Shown here piece by piece: positions 48,742 through 57,927 of a stretch of DNA of 64,000 bases. This DNA is from Erythrobacter sp. (GTDB lineage: Bacteria; Pseudomonadota; Alphaproteobacteria; Sphingomonadales; Sphingomonadaceae). The translations under genes and the position numbers were made by a program. The stretch spans positions 21,611 to 85,610 of the forward strand of contig JAHEAV010000009.1 in NCBI GenBank assembly GCA_024642565.1, read 5' to 3'. The stretch's first letter is position 1. The number at the start of each line of letters is the position of its first letter. The notes beneath the pieces were generated by a model. The model worked only from the letters and a program-made list of their open reading frames with translations. It was not told where the DNA came from and ran no database searches.

Positions 48742-49547
48742 ATTGCGGTCCGAACGGAAAGAAGTTCGGGAAAAAATGTCTGTTTCAGCACCCCTTCTAG
48801 GTAAGCCACTCCGGCCGTACCGCCCGTGCCGCGTTTGAAACCGATGATCCGTTCGACCGTCTTGAGGTGGCCAAACCGCCAACGCTGGAAATGATATTCA
48901 AGATCGACCAGCTTTTCGGCCAATTCATAAAGGTCCCAGTGCTTGTTCGGGTGGCGATAGACCTCAGCCCAAGCTTCCTCGACATGCCGGGAAGTGGCCC
49001 ATTGTTTTGTCACGTCACGGTCCAAGACCTCTTTGGGAATGTCAAAGCCGCGCCTGGCCAGCAGCCGCGCCGCTTCGTCATACAAACTCGGCGCGTGCAT
49101 TTCAGCCCGCAGCATCACAGCAACTTGCGGCGTCGCTTCGTGCATTGTCACCATATCGGGATTTCGTCCGCCCAGAAGGAATTCCATCAATCGGTACTGC
49201 GCCGACTGAAACCCGGACGATGTTCCCAGATGCGGGCGCACCAGCGAATAATCATGCGGGGTCATGGTGGACAGCACATCCCAGCTACTGATCAGTTGGT
49301 TCTGCGCACGGGCAACCCGGGCAAGCATCTTGAAGGCCGGGCGCAAATTGTCTGCCACGACACACTCCCGCGCAGCCTGCAATTCATGCAGACACAGCTT
49401 GAGCCATAATTCGCTCGCCTGATGCACGATAATAAACAACATCTCGTCATGCGCACCCGACACGGGATGCTGCGCCGAGAGGACCTGATCAAGATCGAGG
49501 TAGGAGGAATAGGTTACACCATCAGTCATGGGCAAACCTATAGGCAC
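48738..49547 (-). CDS. kynA: Tryptophan 2,3-dioxygenase
   Basis: TYSSYLDLDQVLSAQHPVSGAHDEMLFIIVHQASELWLKLCLHEL...SSGFQSAQYRLMEFLLG. Confidence 0.95.
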   Translation of the reverse strand: MPIGLPMTDGVTYSSYLDLDQVLSAQHPVSGAHDEMLFIIVHQASELWLKLCLHELQAARECVVADNLRPAFKMLARVARAQNQLISSWDVLSTMTPHDYSLVRPHLGTSSGFQSAQYRLMEFLLGGRNPDMVTMHEATPQVAVMLRAEMHAPSLYDEAARLLARRGFDIPKEVLDRDVTKQWATSRHVEEAWAEVYRHPNKHWDLYELAEKLVDLEYHFQRWRFGHLKTVERIIGFKRGTGGTAGVAYLEGVLKQTFFPELLSVRTAI

Positions 49548-49565
49548 ATGCGGCGGGCTTTGGAA

Positions 49566-49982
49566 CTAGCCCTCGATCACCCGTGTTGCCGGATGATGCT
49601 TGTCCAGGTGTTTCTTGACGATCTTGAGGTTCCGGCTGTTCGACCGGAAGAATAAATCGAAGGCATCGCCTGCCACCGGTACCGCACCCAGCGCCGTATC
49701 GAACACGATGTTGCCGGCCATGCGCCACAATTTCCATCGCGGTAGATCAAGATTGCGCGCTTCCCAAACGATATAGGCGCCCATCGCCGCAGTGATGAGG
49801 TCGCCTACGACCGGCACCAGTCCGACGATCGAATCCAAACCCACTTTGTATCCAACACCGGGAATGGTGAAACTGCGTTCAAGCAATATTTCCATCGCTT
49901 CGATCCGCTTGCGCACCGATAATGCGTCAGACCCTGTGGGAAGTGAGATGCTCATCCTTTGCGGCCGAACCGGATCAACCAT
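49566..49982 (-). CDS. DUF4112 domain-containing protein
   Basis: LERSFTIPGVGYKVGLDSIVGLVPVVGDLITAAMGAYIVWEARNLDLPRWKLWRMAGNIVFDTALGAVPVAGDAFDLFF. Confidence 0.85.
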   Translation of the reverse strand: MVDPVRPQRMSISLPTGSDALSVRKRIEAMEILLERSFTIPGVGYKVGLDSIVGLVPVVGDLITAAMGAYIVWEARNLDLPRWKLWRMAGNIVFDTALGAVPVAGDAFDLFFRSNSRNLKIVKKHLDKHHPATRVIEG

Positions 49983-50001
49983 TGCTTTCTCCTCTTACCC
50001 C

Positions 50002-51486
50002 TTACTTGGGGCGCAGGGACATCGGGAACAAGGGATGTAGGCCCCAGCTGTTCTCTGCAAATCCATCAACCCCGCCGCGGACCAGAGACCAGCGGATCGG
50101 GGCGCCGATGGGGATGTACACATTTGCCGCGGTTAGTTCGGCTTCGGCTTGGGACAATAGGGCCTCCGTTTCGATTGGGTCCATGGACAGGGTAGCCTGC
50201 CGCACGATCGCATCGGCCTTGGCTGAACAGAGTCCCCGTTTTAGCGCGCAGTTGAACTGGTTGAGGAACCAGTTTGGATCGGCATAGCGCGCCAGTTGAT
50301 CGATCATTTGCAAATCTGCCGGGCCGCCGGTTTTGGCGCGTTTCAGGTTCAACCCGATTACCCTCAGATCCTTCGCCAATTCGCGAAACAGGAGATCCGA
50401 TCCGGGGCCGGCCGGCATGCCGATGGTCAAGGTTCTCGCAGAATCAGTTCCGCCAGCGAAGGTTGCTACCCTGCGGGTGGCTTCGGCCTGCCGTTGCGCA
50501 AGAGGCATATTCCCCCAGCGTTCGCCAACGGTCCCCGGATCGCCCGGAAGGCCTGGGGCGACAATACGCGTGGTCGGTACCCAGCCGCCGATGTTGAATG
50601 GCCCCAGCAAGGTCGGTCTATCGATCGCCATCGCCACAGCTTCACGCCCGGCAGACGTCGCGAGCAGCCCGCGTTCGCCGGTTACCTGAAGCCCCATGAG
50701 GCCAATTGCGGCATCGAGCCGGACAGTCCCGCGCGAAAGGGCCCCGGTATCGGCAAAGGGCATCACCGCAAGTGTTCCGTTGAACACGGTATTGACCAGG
50801 CCTGTGTCAAAGGCCTTTACCGCTTTTTGCGGCGACAATGCCCGCACCCGCACCTGCCGGACGCGTGATAGCCATTCTTCATCCGTCGAAAGCCCACGGC
50901 TGTCCGGCGGCAAAGGATCGAGCAGAGCCACATCCCCGTCGCGCCTGACTTTCATTGGGCCCGTGCCTTTGCCCTTACGGCGCAGACCAAGTTCCGGTTG
51001 AGCCAATAATTGCAGGAACTCGGGCATTGGACTGGTCAGCCGGATTTCAATCACGCGGCCTGTCATGGCGCGGACCTCAGCGATTCTCTTGAGATCAAGG
51101 CCGAGCGAAGTTCCCCGCAGCGCATTGGTATTGCGAAGCAAGGCTTCCCGTACATTCTGCCCGGTCAATCTGGTCCCGTCTGTCCACTGTGAATTGCGCA
51201 GTCGAAAAATGTAACTGAGGCCGTCCTCCGTCACAATCCAACGTTCCGCGAGCGCCGGGATGACTTCACCTTTTTCATCCAGGGCGACCAACCCTTCGGC
51301 CGTTGCTGCACGCAGTTGCTGGCCTGCCGAACTGAGACGCATACCCGGTTCAAACAGCGATTCGGTTGTGCCGATGAAAGCTACATCAACGACCGTATCA
51401 TCCGCGCCCCTTCCGCAAGCTGCAAGCGATAGCAGACCGGAAACAACGGTCAGGCACATCAATGGCAGGCGAAAAACGCGGTTCAT
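50002..51486 (-). CDS. ABC transporter substrate-binding lipoprotein (SBP family 5)
   Basis: MCLTVVSGLLSLAACGRG lipobox; LVALDEKGEVIPALAERWIVTEDGLSYIFRLRNSQWTDGTRLTGQNVREALLR. Confidence 0.85.
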   Translation of the reverse strand: MNRVFRLPLMCLTVVSGLLSLAACGRGADDTVVDVAFIGTTESLFEPGMRLSSAGQQLRAATAEGLVALDEKGEVIPALAERWIVTEDGLSYIFRLRNSQWTDGTRLTGQNVREALLRNTNALRGTSLGLDLKRIAEVRAMTGRVIEIRLTSPMPEFLQLLAQPELGLRRKGKGTGPMKVRRDGDVALLDPLPPDSRGLSTDEEWLSRVRQVRVRALSPQKAVKAFDTGLVNTVFNGTLAVMPFADTGALSRGTVRLDAAIGLMGLQVTGERGLLATSAGREAVAMAIDRPTLLGPFNIGGWVPTTRIVAPGLPGDPGTVGERWGNMPLAQRQAEATRRVATFAGGTDSARTLTIGMPAGPGSDLLFRELAKDLRVIGLNLKRAKTGGPADLQMIDQLARYADPNWFLNQFNCALKRGLCSAKADAIVRQATLSMDPIETEALLSQAEAELTAANVYIPIGAPIRWSLVRGGVDGFAENSWGLHPLFPMSLRPK

Positions 51487-51554
51487 GATTACGGCGCGTA
51501 GCAGTTTGTTGCGGCGCGGTCAGGGGCGTTTATCGAACGATTTAGAAAACAGGA

Positions 51555-51998
51555 TCAGATTTTGCGGATGTCTGCCAGTCCGCCGGCCTTATGCCGCAGG
51601 TTTGCGGCATGGCTGCGAAGAAATTCGGTGTTGGTCAATTCGGGGGCCGGGTTGGAACCGCTTGGTGCACGCGCCAATTTGGCATTGATTTCCCGATCAA
51701 AGGCAATGCCGAAACGGTTTTCCTGAACCCACGCTACCGCGCCATCGACCCAGCCGATATTGCGCAAATTGATCTGAAGCCTGTTGCCTGGAACAACGGG
51801 AACCGGTCCTTCGGCCATCATTCCGCCGCCCGAAAGATTGCGCACCTTGACTTTGTGTTCGCCGCGCGTGCCAGCCAAACGGAGTTCGGCCAGCAGAAAC
51901 AGGCTATCGCGGGTAATATTTCTGGTGTCGACACCGGACATTGTCGCTTCTGCACCTTTCGCAAACTTTGCAACTTCCCTTGCGATCTCTGAGATCAC
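51555..51998 (-). CDS. PilZ domain-containing protein
   Basis: ITRDSLFLLAELRLAGTRGEHKVKVRNLSGGGMMAEGPVPVVPGNRLQINL; start uncertain. Confidence 0.75.
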   Translation of the reverse strand: MISEIAREVAKFAKGAEATMSGVDTRNITRDSLFLLAELRLAGTRGEHKVKVRNLSGGGMMAEGPVPVVPGNRLQINLRNIGWVDGAVAWVQENRFGIAFDREINAKLARAPSGSNPAPELTNTEFLRSHAANLRHKAGGLADIRKI

Positions 51999-52066
51999 GA
52001 GAAAGTGGTTATCATGCGATTGCCTAACGAAGCTTTAAGCTTGTCAGGCCGGGATCAAGGCAGAGT

Positions 52067-52528
52067 TCAGTCGTCCCGGGAAATTTTCTCTTTTCTCTCA
52101 TGCGCTTCCTGCGCTTCAACGGTCATAGTCGCGACTGGTCGCGCAATCAGACGTTTGATCCCGATCGGATCGCCAGTCACTTCGCAGTAGCCATATTCAC
52201 CTTCGTCGATCCGGCGCAGTGCCGAATCGATTTTGGCAATCAGCTTACGCTGCCGGTCCCGGGTCCTGAGTTCGATGCTCCAGTCCGTTTCGCTGGAAGC
52301 GCGATCATTCAGATCGGCCTCACGGATCGGCCCATCCTGTAGTGATTGCAGGGTAGCGCTGGAGGCAGAATGGATAGAACGTTTCCATTCCAGCAAAAGC
52401 AGCCGGAAATAGCTTAGCTGAGCTTCGCCCATATAGGGCTCATCCTCGCTTGGTACGTAATCGTCCGAGAGCGATCTTTTCGCTTTTTCTAGATTATCCA
52501 ATTCTGTGGAAGCGGAAGTAGCCATCAA
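52067..52528 (-). CDS. dksA: DksA/TraR family RNA polymerase-binding protein
   Basis: EDEPYMGEAQLSYFRLLLLEWKRSI...DRASSETDWSIELRTRDRQRKLIAKIDSALRRIDEGEYGYCEVTGDPIGIKRLIARPVATMTVEAQEAHE. Confidence 0.93.
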   Translation of the reverse strand: MMATSASTELDNLEKAKRSLSDDYVPSEDEPYMGEAQLSYFRLLLLEWKRSIHSASSATLQSLQDGPIREADLNDRASSETDWSIELRTRDRQRKLIAKIDSALRRIDEGEYGYCEVTGDPIGIKRLIARPVATMTVEAQEAHERKEKISRDD

Positions 52529-52732
52529 ATCCTCTCAAAGTGGACAAATTCTGAAATTCCACCTGCACGGCTGCCCCGGATTTGTCCGGTGGCAAGATTG
52601 CGCCATTCGGCGGGCCTATAGTCGGGGGCGATTCTCCACACAAGCACCAATCCACAGAAGCGCTTCTATCAGGTGAGAATTAAGGTCAGCCGAACAAAAC
52701 TCGGCAATTGCAGCAACTTTTTCGATCCGTCG

Positions 52733-52747
52733 TTAACCATTTGTTGA
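52733..52747 (+). promoter_or_regulatory. Candidate CtrA-binding site
   Basis: TTAA-CCATTTG-TTGA, one mismatch to TTAA-N7-TTAA, 59 nt upstream of the next ATG. Confidence 0.45.
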
Positions 52748-52805
52748 CCATAACTGGCCGAAGCTTCCTCATCGGCGGCAAGGGGGTCGCTTCATTGGGG
52801 GATTA

Positions 52806-53138
52806 ATGATGAAACTGACTATTGTTGACGATGGAACCGCAACACCATTCCATAACAAAGCTGCCGACATGCTTGTCGCCAATTGCCTTGCCGCCGCCGC
52901 GCAGGGCGATATTTCGGCTTATTATGATCTGGGCGTTGCCTTTTCGACTGGCAGCCACGGGGTGGAATGCGATTTGGTCGAAGCGCATAAATGGTTCAAT
53001 CTGGCTGCTGTCAAAGGCCACGAAGAAGCAACCTGGTGCCGCGCCGACGTTTCCGAAGAAATGACCGCCCGCGAGATTGCCGAAGCCCAGCGCCGTGCCC
53101 GTGAATGGCTAAAGGTTGGAATCCGTTACGTCGCTTGA
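52806..53138 (+). CDS. Sel1-like repeat small protein
   Basis: AAAQGDISAYYDLGVAFSTGSHGVECDLVEAHKWFNLAAVKGHEEATWCRADV. Confidence 0.8.
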   Translation: MMKLTIVDDGTATPFHNKAADMLVANCLAAAAQGDISAYYDLGVAFSTGSHGVECDLVEAHKWFNLAAVKGHEEATWCRADVSEEMTAREIAEAQRRAREWLKVGIRYVA

Positions 53139-53152
53139 TCTGACCGCATACA

Positions 53153-54289
53153 CTAGGCTTTCCGAAACGGCGTGCGTTCACCCAGAAATATCTGGTCTGC
53201 TTTGACGCCTTGGCGTTCCCTTTCGAGAAATTCGGAAACCGCAGCGCGGAAGCCAGGGTCGGCTATCCAGTGCGCCGACCAAGTCTGAACCGGTTCATAG
53301 CCGCGAGCAAGCTTGTGAGGCCCTTGTGCACCAGCTTCAACGCGGGCAAGCCCGCGATCGATCGCCGCTTCGATTGCTTGGTAATAACAGAGTTCAAAAT
53401 GCAGGAAGGGCCGATCCTGTGCGCAGCCCCAATAGCGGCCATATAACGCACTTTCCCCGATAAAATTGAGTGCGCCAGCAATCGGTGTCTGCCCGTCATA
53501 AGCAAGCATCAACAAGGTGCTGTCGCCCATCCGCTCACCGAGAAGCGAAAATGCTTCGCGCGTAAGATAGGGTGATCCCCATTTCCGCGAGCCGGTATCC
53601 TGATAGAAATTCCAGAACGCATCCCAATGCGCCTCAGTAATGTCCGTACCAGTGAGATGGCTGAACGTAAGCCCTTGCGCTGCGGTTAGCCGTTCCTTGC
53701 GGATTGCCTTCCTCTTCCGTGAGGCCAGTTCGGCGAGAAAATCATCGAAGCTTTTGTAGTTGCGGTTGATCCAATGGAACTGGATATCGCTGCGCTGCAA
53801 CCAGCCCGCTTGCTCGAAAAAAGGCAACTGGTCCGGATCTATGAATGTCGCATGGGCCGACGAGAAACCATTGCTGGTGCATAATTGTTCAGCCGCCCGC
53901 AGCAACGGCACGCCGTACGCCGCATGTCCGGTCAGCAACCGCGGCCCAGTTGCCGGGGTGAACGGGACAGCGATCTGCAATTTGGGGTAGTAGTGACCAC
54001 CAGCCCGGTGCCAGGCATCGGCCCAGGCATGATCAAACACATATTCGCCCTGACTGTGTCCCTTGGCGTAGGATGGCACGGCGCCGTGCAGGCTGCCGTC
54101 CGCATCTTCGATAACAATAGGCGCGGGGTCCCAACCGGTTCCCGGCCCTACGCTACCAGAATCTTCCAAAGCCGTTAGAAATGCATGGGAAACAAAGGGA
54201 TTTTCACATCCTGCCAAGGCATCCCATACGCCTTTATCGATCGACCCGACCGAAGGAACGACCCGCGCGACCAGCGAAGTCTGGCTCAC
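53153..54289 (-). CDS. GNAT/peptidogalycan biosynthesis-like (DUF482) acyltransferase
   Basis: NPFVSHAFLTALEDSGSVGPGTGWDP..YVFDHAWADAWHRAGGHYYPKLQIAVPFTPATGPRLL. Confidence 0.9.
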   Translation of the reverse strand: MSQTSLVARVVPSVGSIDKGVWDALAGCENPFVSHAFLTALEDSGSVGPGTGWDPAPIVIEDADGSLHGAVPSYAKGHSQGEYVFDHAWADAWHRAGGHYYPKLQIAVPFTPATGPRLLTGHAAYGVPLLRAAEQLCTSNGFSSAHATFIDPDQLPFFEQAGWLQRSDIQFHWINRNYKSFDDFLAELASRKRKAIRKERLTAAQGLTFSHLTGTDITEAHWDAFWNFYQDTGSRKWGSPYLTREAFSLLGERMGDSTLLMLAYDGQTPIAGALNFIGESALYGRYWGCAQDRPFLHFELCYYQAIEAAIDRGLARVEAGAQGPHKLARGYEPVQTWSAHWIADPGFRAAVSEFLERERQGVKADQIFLGERTPFRKA

Positions 54290-55077
54290 GTCAGGCCCTC
54301 TCCCTCGGCAATCGCGGCATCGGCATGCTGTGCAGCACGTGCACGCAAGGCCGGGGTGCGGACGGTCCAGCTAAGTACTGGAATACCCCTCTGGCGCTGT
54401 GCTGCGGCAAACGGGCTGGGCAAATCACGAATGTCATAGGCAAGGAAATCGGGCTTGGCGAGCCAGAGTGCGGAATGCCGGCGCCAATTGCCAAGCATAT
54501 TTCCAGTTCCCTCCTCGGTCACAACCAGCCCTCGCACGGTACCGGGTGAATGGGCCGCAAACCAGCTGCCAACACGGGGGTCGAAGCTCATGACACCATG
54601 GTGGCCGCGATATCCTTCCAATGCGCGCCGAACCGCAAGGCATAATGGCACGACGCGGCGATCCTTGCGGCTTTTGACTTCAATCAGCACCGGCACCCTG
54701 CCTGCAATCCGGTCCAGAAATTCCTCCAGATCGAGGATGGGATCGCCATTGCCGGCCAGAGCGATTCTGGCGATCTCCTCTGCCCGCCGCTGGTATATCG
54801 GACCGGTTTCGGCGGTTAACCGGTCAAGTTCCCAATCGTGAAACACCATCGCCCGGCCATCGGCACTGCGCTGGACATCGCACTCAATGCCAAGCCCCGC
54901 CGCAATCGCCTTATCAAAGGCGGTGGGGCTGTTTTCGGGCACGTGCCCCTCGTGCATCCCGCGATGGGCATAGGTCCATTGGTGCATCCAGCCGACCCTC
55001 TTTGCGGTCGGTGCCGGTGCCCGCCAGGCGTCAATCCGGTTTAACAGCAACAATTGCATCCACTTCGACGGCTGCAT
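54286..55077 (-). CDS. Glycerophosphodiester phosphodiesterase family protein
   Basis: YAHRGMHEGHVPENSPTAFDKAIAAGLGIECDVQRSADGRAMVFHDWELDRLTAETG. Confidence 0.92.
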   Translation of the reverse strand: MQPSKWMQLLLLNRIDAWRAPAPTAKRVGWMHQWTYAHRGMHEGHVPENSPTAFDKAIAAGLGIECDVQRSADGRAMVFHDWELDRLTAETGPIYQRRAEEIARIALAGNGDPILDLEEFLDRIAGRVPVLIEVKSRKDRRVVPLCLAVRRALEGYRGHHGVMSFDPRVGSWFAAHSPGTVRGLVVTEEGTGNMLGNWRRHSALWLAKPDFLAYDIRDLPSPFAAAQRQRGIPVLSWTVRTPALRARAAQHADAAIAEGEGLT

Positions 55078-55492
55078 TCAGCGGCAAAACCGGCACCCCG
55101 ACGGCGCTGCGTGCATGGCGGCCCGCATCGCCAAACACTTCTGCCATCAGCTCCGAAGCACCATTGGCGATCTTGGGCTGGTCTGTGAATTCCAAGGTAG
55201 AGCTGACGAAGGCACCGAGTTTGACGATCCGTTCCACCCGATCAAGCGAACCCAATGCCGCCTGAAGCTGTGCCAGAATCATCAGACCGCACGCGCGGGC
55301 CGCTTCTGTACCCTTATCCAGGCTTACATCTTCCCCCAAACGGCCTGTAACCAAGGCGCCGTCGATAAAGGGAAGTTGCCCCGACACATAAGCCATGCCG
55401 CCCTGCACCACCACGGGAACATAACTGGCAACCGGCGCTGCAGCCTGGGGCAACACGATGCCAAGTTCGGCCAGTCTAGCATCCACGTTCAT
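55031..55492 (-). CDS. RidA family protein
   Basis: VVVQGGMAYVSGQLPFIDGALVTGRLGEDVSLDKGTEAARACGLMILAQLQAALG. Confidence 0.9.
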   Translation of the reverse strand: MNVDARLAELGIVLPQAAAPVASYVPVVVQGGMAYVSGQLPFIDGALVTGRLGEDVSLDKGTEAARACGLMILAQLQAALGSLDRVERIVKLGAFVSSTLEFTDQPKIANGASELMAEVFGDAGRHARSAVGVPVLPLNAAVEVDAIVAVKPD

Positions 55493-56121
55493 TCAAAATC
55501 CTCCTGCAACAATTGTTCGAGTAGCCACGGTGTCGCTTCGGCCCAGTTATCGATCCGCGCATGGGCATCGCCAGCCTCATGCGCACAGTTGATATGGGGT
55601 GCAAGCATGGGCTCACCACATAGATGAAGACGCCGGACATGCGGCACAATTTCCGCTGCTGATTTGATGTGTTGCGGTAAATCATCGATGAAAATCGCAC
55701 GGCTTGGGGCGTATTCTGCCAAAATTGCGGCCAGCGCCGGGCCCTTTGGCCCCTGGTTGGTGAACACGCGCGCGTGAACGCCGTGATCGGCGAGTTGCTG
55801 TTTCCGGCGGACCTGCCGTTCGTCATTAAGATTGGTCAGGATCACAACATCGGCATGTTCGGCCAGCGCATTTATTCCTTGGACAGAGCCGTTGATCGGG
55901 GTCTGACGGCCCATTTCTGTGTCGAAGAACCCGCCAAGCAAGCGCCAGATATCACGCTCTCCAACCGGCTCGCCGCTCTCTGTCCAGCGCATTGCATCGG
56001 CAAAGCTGTTGCCAACCATGCGGAATGTGACGCCTTGGCTTTCCCCCAGCCATTGCTGAAACGGAACGATCATGTGCAGCAGCACTTCATCGCAATCGGA
56101 AATAATCAGTGGCTTGGTCAT
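55489..56121 (-). CDS. HAD family hydrolase
   Basis: MTKPLIISDCDEVLLHMIVPFQQWLGESQGVTF...VVILTNLNDERQVRRKQQLADHGVHARVFTNQGPKG..IFIDDLPQH. Confidence 0.85.
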   Translation of the reverse strand: MTKPLIISDCDEVLLHMIVPFQQWLGESQGVTFRMVGNSFADAMRWTESGEPVGERDIWRLLGGFFDTEMGRQTPINGSVQGINALAEHADVVILTNLNDERQVRRKQQLADHGVHARVFTNQGPKGPALAAILAEYAPSRAIFIDDLPQHIKSAAEIVPHVRRLHLCGEPMLAPHINCAHEAGDAHARIDNWAEATPWLLEQLLQEDFE

Positions 56122-56131
56122 TGGGTCATTC

Positions 56132-56434
56132 TCATTGGGCAAGATTTTCATGGGCTGCAATCAAGGCAGAGGGTTCGATGTTGAGCGCATCGGCCGCCAG
56201 CACCAGATCGGGTTCGTGATTGGCAAGAAATTCGAGCACGGCGGCCAGCACGGGTCGGGCAGTCAGATTATCCCGCAAAACCTCTGGCGTAAGACCGGTC
56301 AACGAAAGCAGTCGATCAGCGCGTGCGGTATCGCCCAGCACCCATGCCAAGGCGGATAGCGCAAGCGCCTCAGGATCGCTGGATTTGTGGGTTTGGTGTT
56401 TCACGGAAATGTCCTGCCAGTGGAATAGACTCAT
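56132..56434 (-). CDS. DUF3572 family protein
   Basis: DPEALALSALAWVLGDTARADRLLSLTGLTPEVLRDNLTARPVLAAVLEFLANHEPDLVLAADALNIEP. Confidence 0.85.
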   Translation of the reverse strand: MSLFHWQDISVKHQTHKSSDPEALALSALAWVLGDTARADRLLSLTGLTPEVLRDNLTARPVLAAVLEFLANHEPDLVLAADALNIEPSALIAAHENLAQ

Positions 56435-56503
56435 TGTTTAATTGTCACTGCCTCGCTTCACACATAATGCGCAACTGTAAGCAACCAAGGGGAGCGGCCA
56501 CCT

Positions 56504-56899
56504 GTGACCGGGGAAAATGTAATTGGGGCAGTGGCAAAGAGGATCCTCGTTGTCGAGGATAACGACCTGAACCGGAAATTGTTCTGCGATGTTCTGAAAG
56601 CGAGCGGTTTCTTGGTTGAACCTTGCGCTGATGGCGAACTGGCATTGGCGGCGGCAAGGGCATTTGGCCCGGATCTTGTCATCATGGATATTCAGCTGCC
56701 GAATATATCCGGCATGGACCTGATTGCCCAAATGAAGCGCGATGCAGGACTTTCCGCCGTTCCGGTGCTGGCGGTCACGGCTTATGCGGGCAAGGGCGAT
56801 GAGGAGAAAATCCGCGACGCGGGTGCGGAAGCTTACCTTTCCAAGCCGGTTTCGATAGGCCCTTTCATGCGCGCCGCGCGGGGGTTGCTGGGCGTTTGA
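56504..56899 (+). CDS. divK: Single-domain response regulator DivK
   Basis: KRILVVEDNDLNRKLFCDVLKASGFLVEPCADGELALAAARAFGPDLVIMDIQLPNISGMDLIAQMK; divergent from DUF3572 gene. Confidence 0.88.
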   Translation: MTGENVIGAVAKRILVVEDNDLNRKLFCDVLKASGFLVEPCADGELALAAARAFGPDLVIMDIQLPNISGMDLIAQMKRDAGLSAVPVLAVTAYAGKGDEEKIRDAGAEAYLSKPVSIGPFMRAARGLLGV

Positions 56900-56905
56900 T
56901 CCAGC

Positions 56906-57511
56906 CTAAATGCCGAACAGCAGTTCCGCGCCAAAGACCGCAAGTGTCATGAACAGACCAAAAATGAATATGCGATAGGCGATACCCAGAAATCGGTATT
57001 TCCTGCGCTGCAGAATTTGTCCGTTCTGATAGATATCCCGCATCATGGCGCGAAAAACCGTTTCGTCGCTCTTCAAATCTTCCAGCAGGCTCAATTTCCA
57101 CTCTTCTTCATCGAATGAAGTGAAATGGCCGAAGAACAGTTTGTTATGCCGGCTTGGCAAACCGGGATCCTCCGGCCTCGGCTTGCCAACGGCAGGCATC
57201 ACCGCCATCACCGCGAAGAGAGAACTTAGAAAGGAAAAGCCGGCCAACAGGATCAGCGAAAACGGCATATCCCCGTTCAACAGCCGACTGATCGTGAGCG
57301 AAAAAACCAGAAAGGTCGCGCCCATCAGAATCGACGCCTTCTGATCCGCCATTTGCGACAGGGCCAGTGTGTTGTTTTGCGTAGTGCGCAGCAAATGGAT
57401 CGCGTGAATGGAATATTCGCTGTTGTGATACACATGGGCCAGGCTTGCCGCCACCGTGGACCCGGGCGTTTCCGGCGTTTCCGCTGTCTTTGATGTCGTG
57501 TCGGAACCCAT
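56906..57511 (-). CDS. PycTM (DUF5706) domain membrane protein, Pycsar-effector-like
   Basis: MGSDTTSKTAETPETPGS...LALSQMADQKASILMGATFLVFSLTISRLL...NKLFFGHFTSFDEEEWKLSLLEDLKSDETVFRAMMRDIYQNGQILQRRKYRFLGIAYRIF; two TM regions, FFGH and Y..G.IL..KYR signature. Start trimmed to ATG at 57511. Confidence 0.8.
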   Translation of the reverse strand: MGSDTTSKTAETPETPGSTVAASLAHVYHNSEYSIHAIHLLRTTQNNTLALSQMADQKASILMGATFLVFSLTISRLLNGDMPFSLILLAGFSFLSSLFAVMAVMPAVGKPRPEDPGLPSRHNKLFFGHFTSFDEEEWKLSLLEDLKSDETVFRAMMRDIYQNGQILQRRKYRFLGIAYRIFIFGLFMTLAVFGAELLFGI

Positions 57512-57685
57512 CCAGATTGCCTCCCTTGACCGGCGCGAACCCAGCACGGATTGGCTTGCCAGCCGCGCTTGGTCTTGACAAGCGGTGACAGGAACCGCTT
57601 TGGCCGGACAACGACCTTGCGCAACTGCGGAGCATTCGCCTCCCGCTGCCAGAAGCGCCGCAACTTGAAGATTGGAATTACCCGT

Positions 57686-57925
57686 ATGGACCGTGCCGAA
57701 GTCGACAGTTCCATCCGCTCGCTGATCGAGCCTTTCAACAAAAAAGGTGTCGAGGTGGCGGACAACACCACGTTCGCCAATGATCTTGAATTCGATAGCC
57801 TGACGGTGATGGATTTCGTTGCCGCTATCGAAGATGAATTCGATATCATCATCAGCATGAATCAGCAGGCCGAGATTGAAAACTACGGCCAGTTGGTCGA
57901 CGCTGTAACCAAACTGCAGAACTGA
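57686..57925 (+). CDS. Acyl carrier protein (serine palmitoyltransferase-associated)
   Basis: MDRAEVDSSIRSLIEPFNKKGVEVADNTTFANDLEFDSLTVMDFVAAIEDEFDI; DSL phosphopantetheine site; 2 bp before spt. Confidence 0.92.
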   Translation: MDRAEVDSSIRSLIEPFNKKGVEVADNTTFANDLEFDSLTVMDFVAAIEDEFDIIISMNQQAEIENYGQLVDAVTKLQN

Positions 57926-57927
57926 CA

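Noticed and set aside
50002-51486. Orphan substrate-binding lipoprotein as part of a novel transport system
   Set aside because: No adjacent permease or ATPase, but orphan SBPs are common and nothing else supports novelty.
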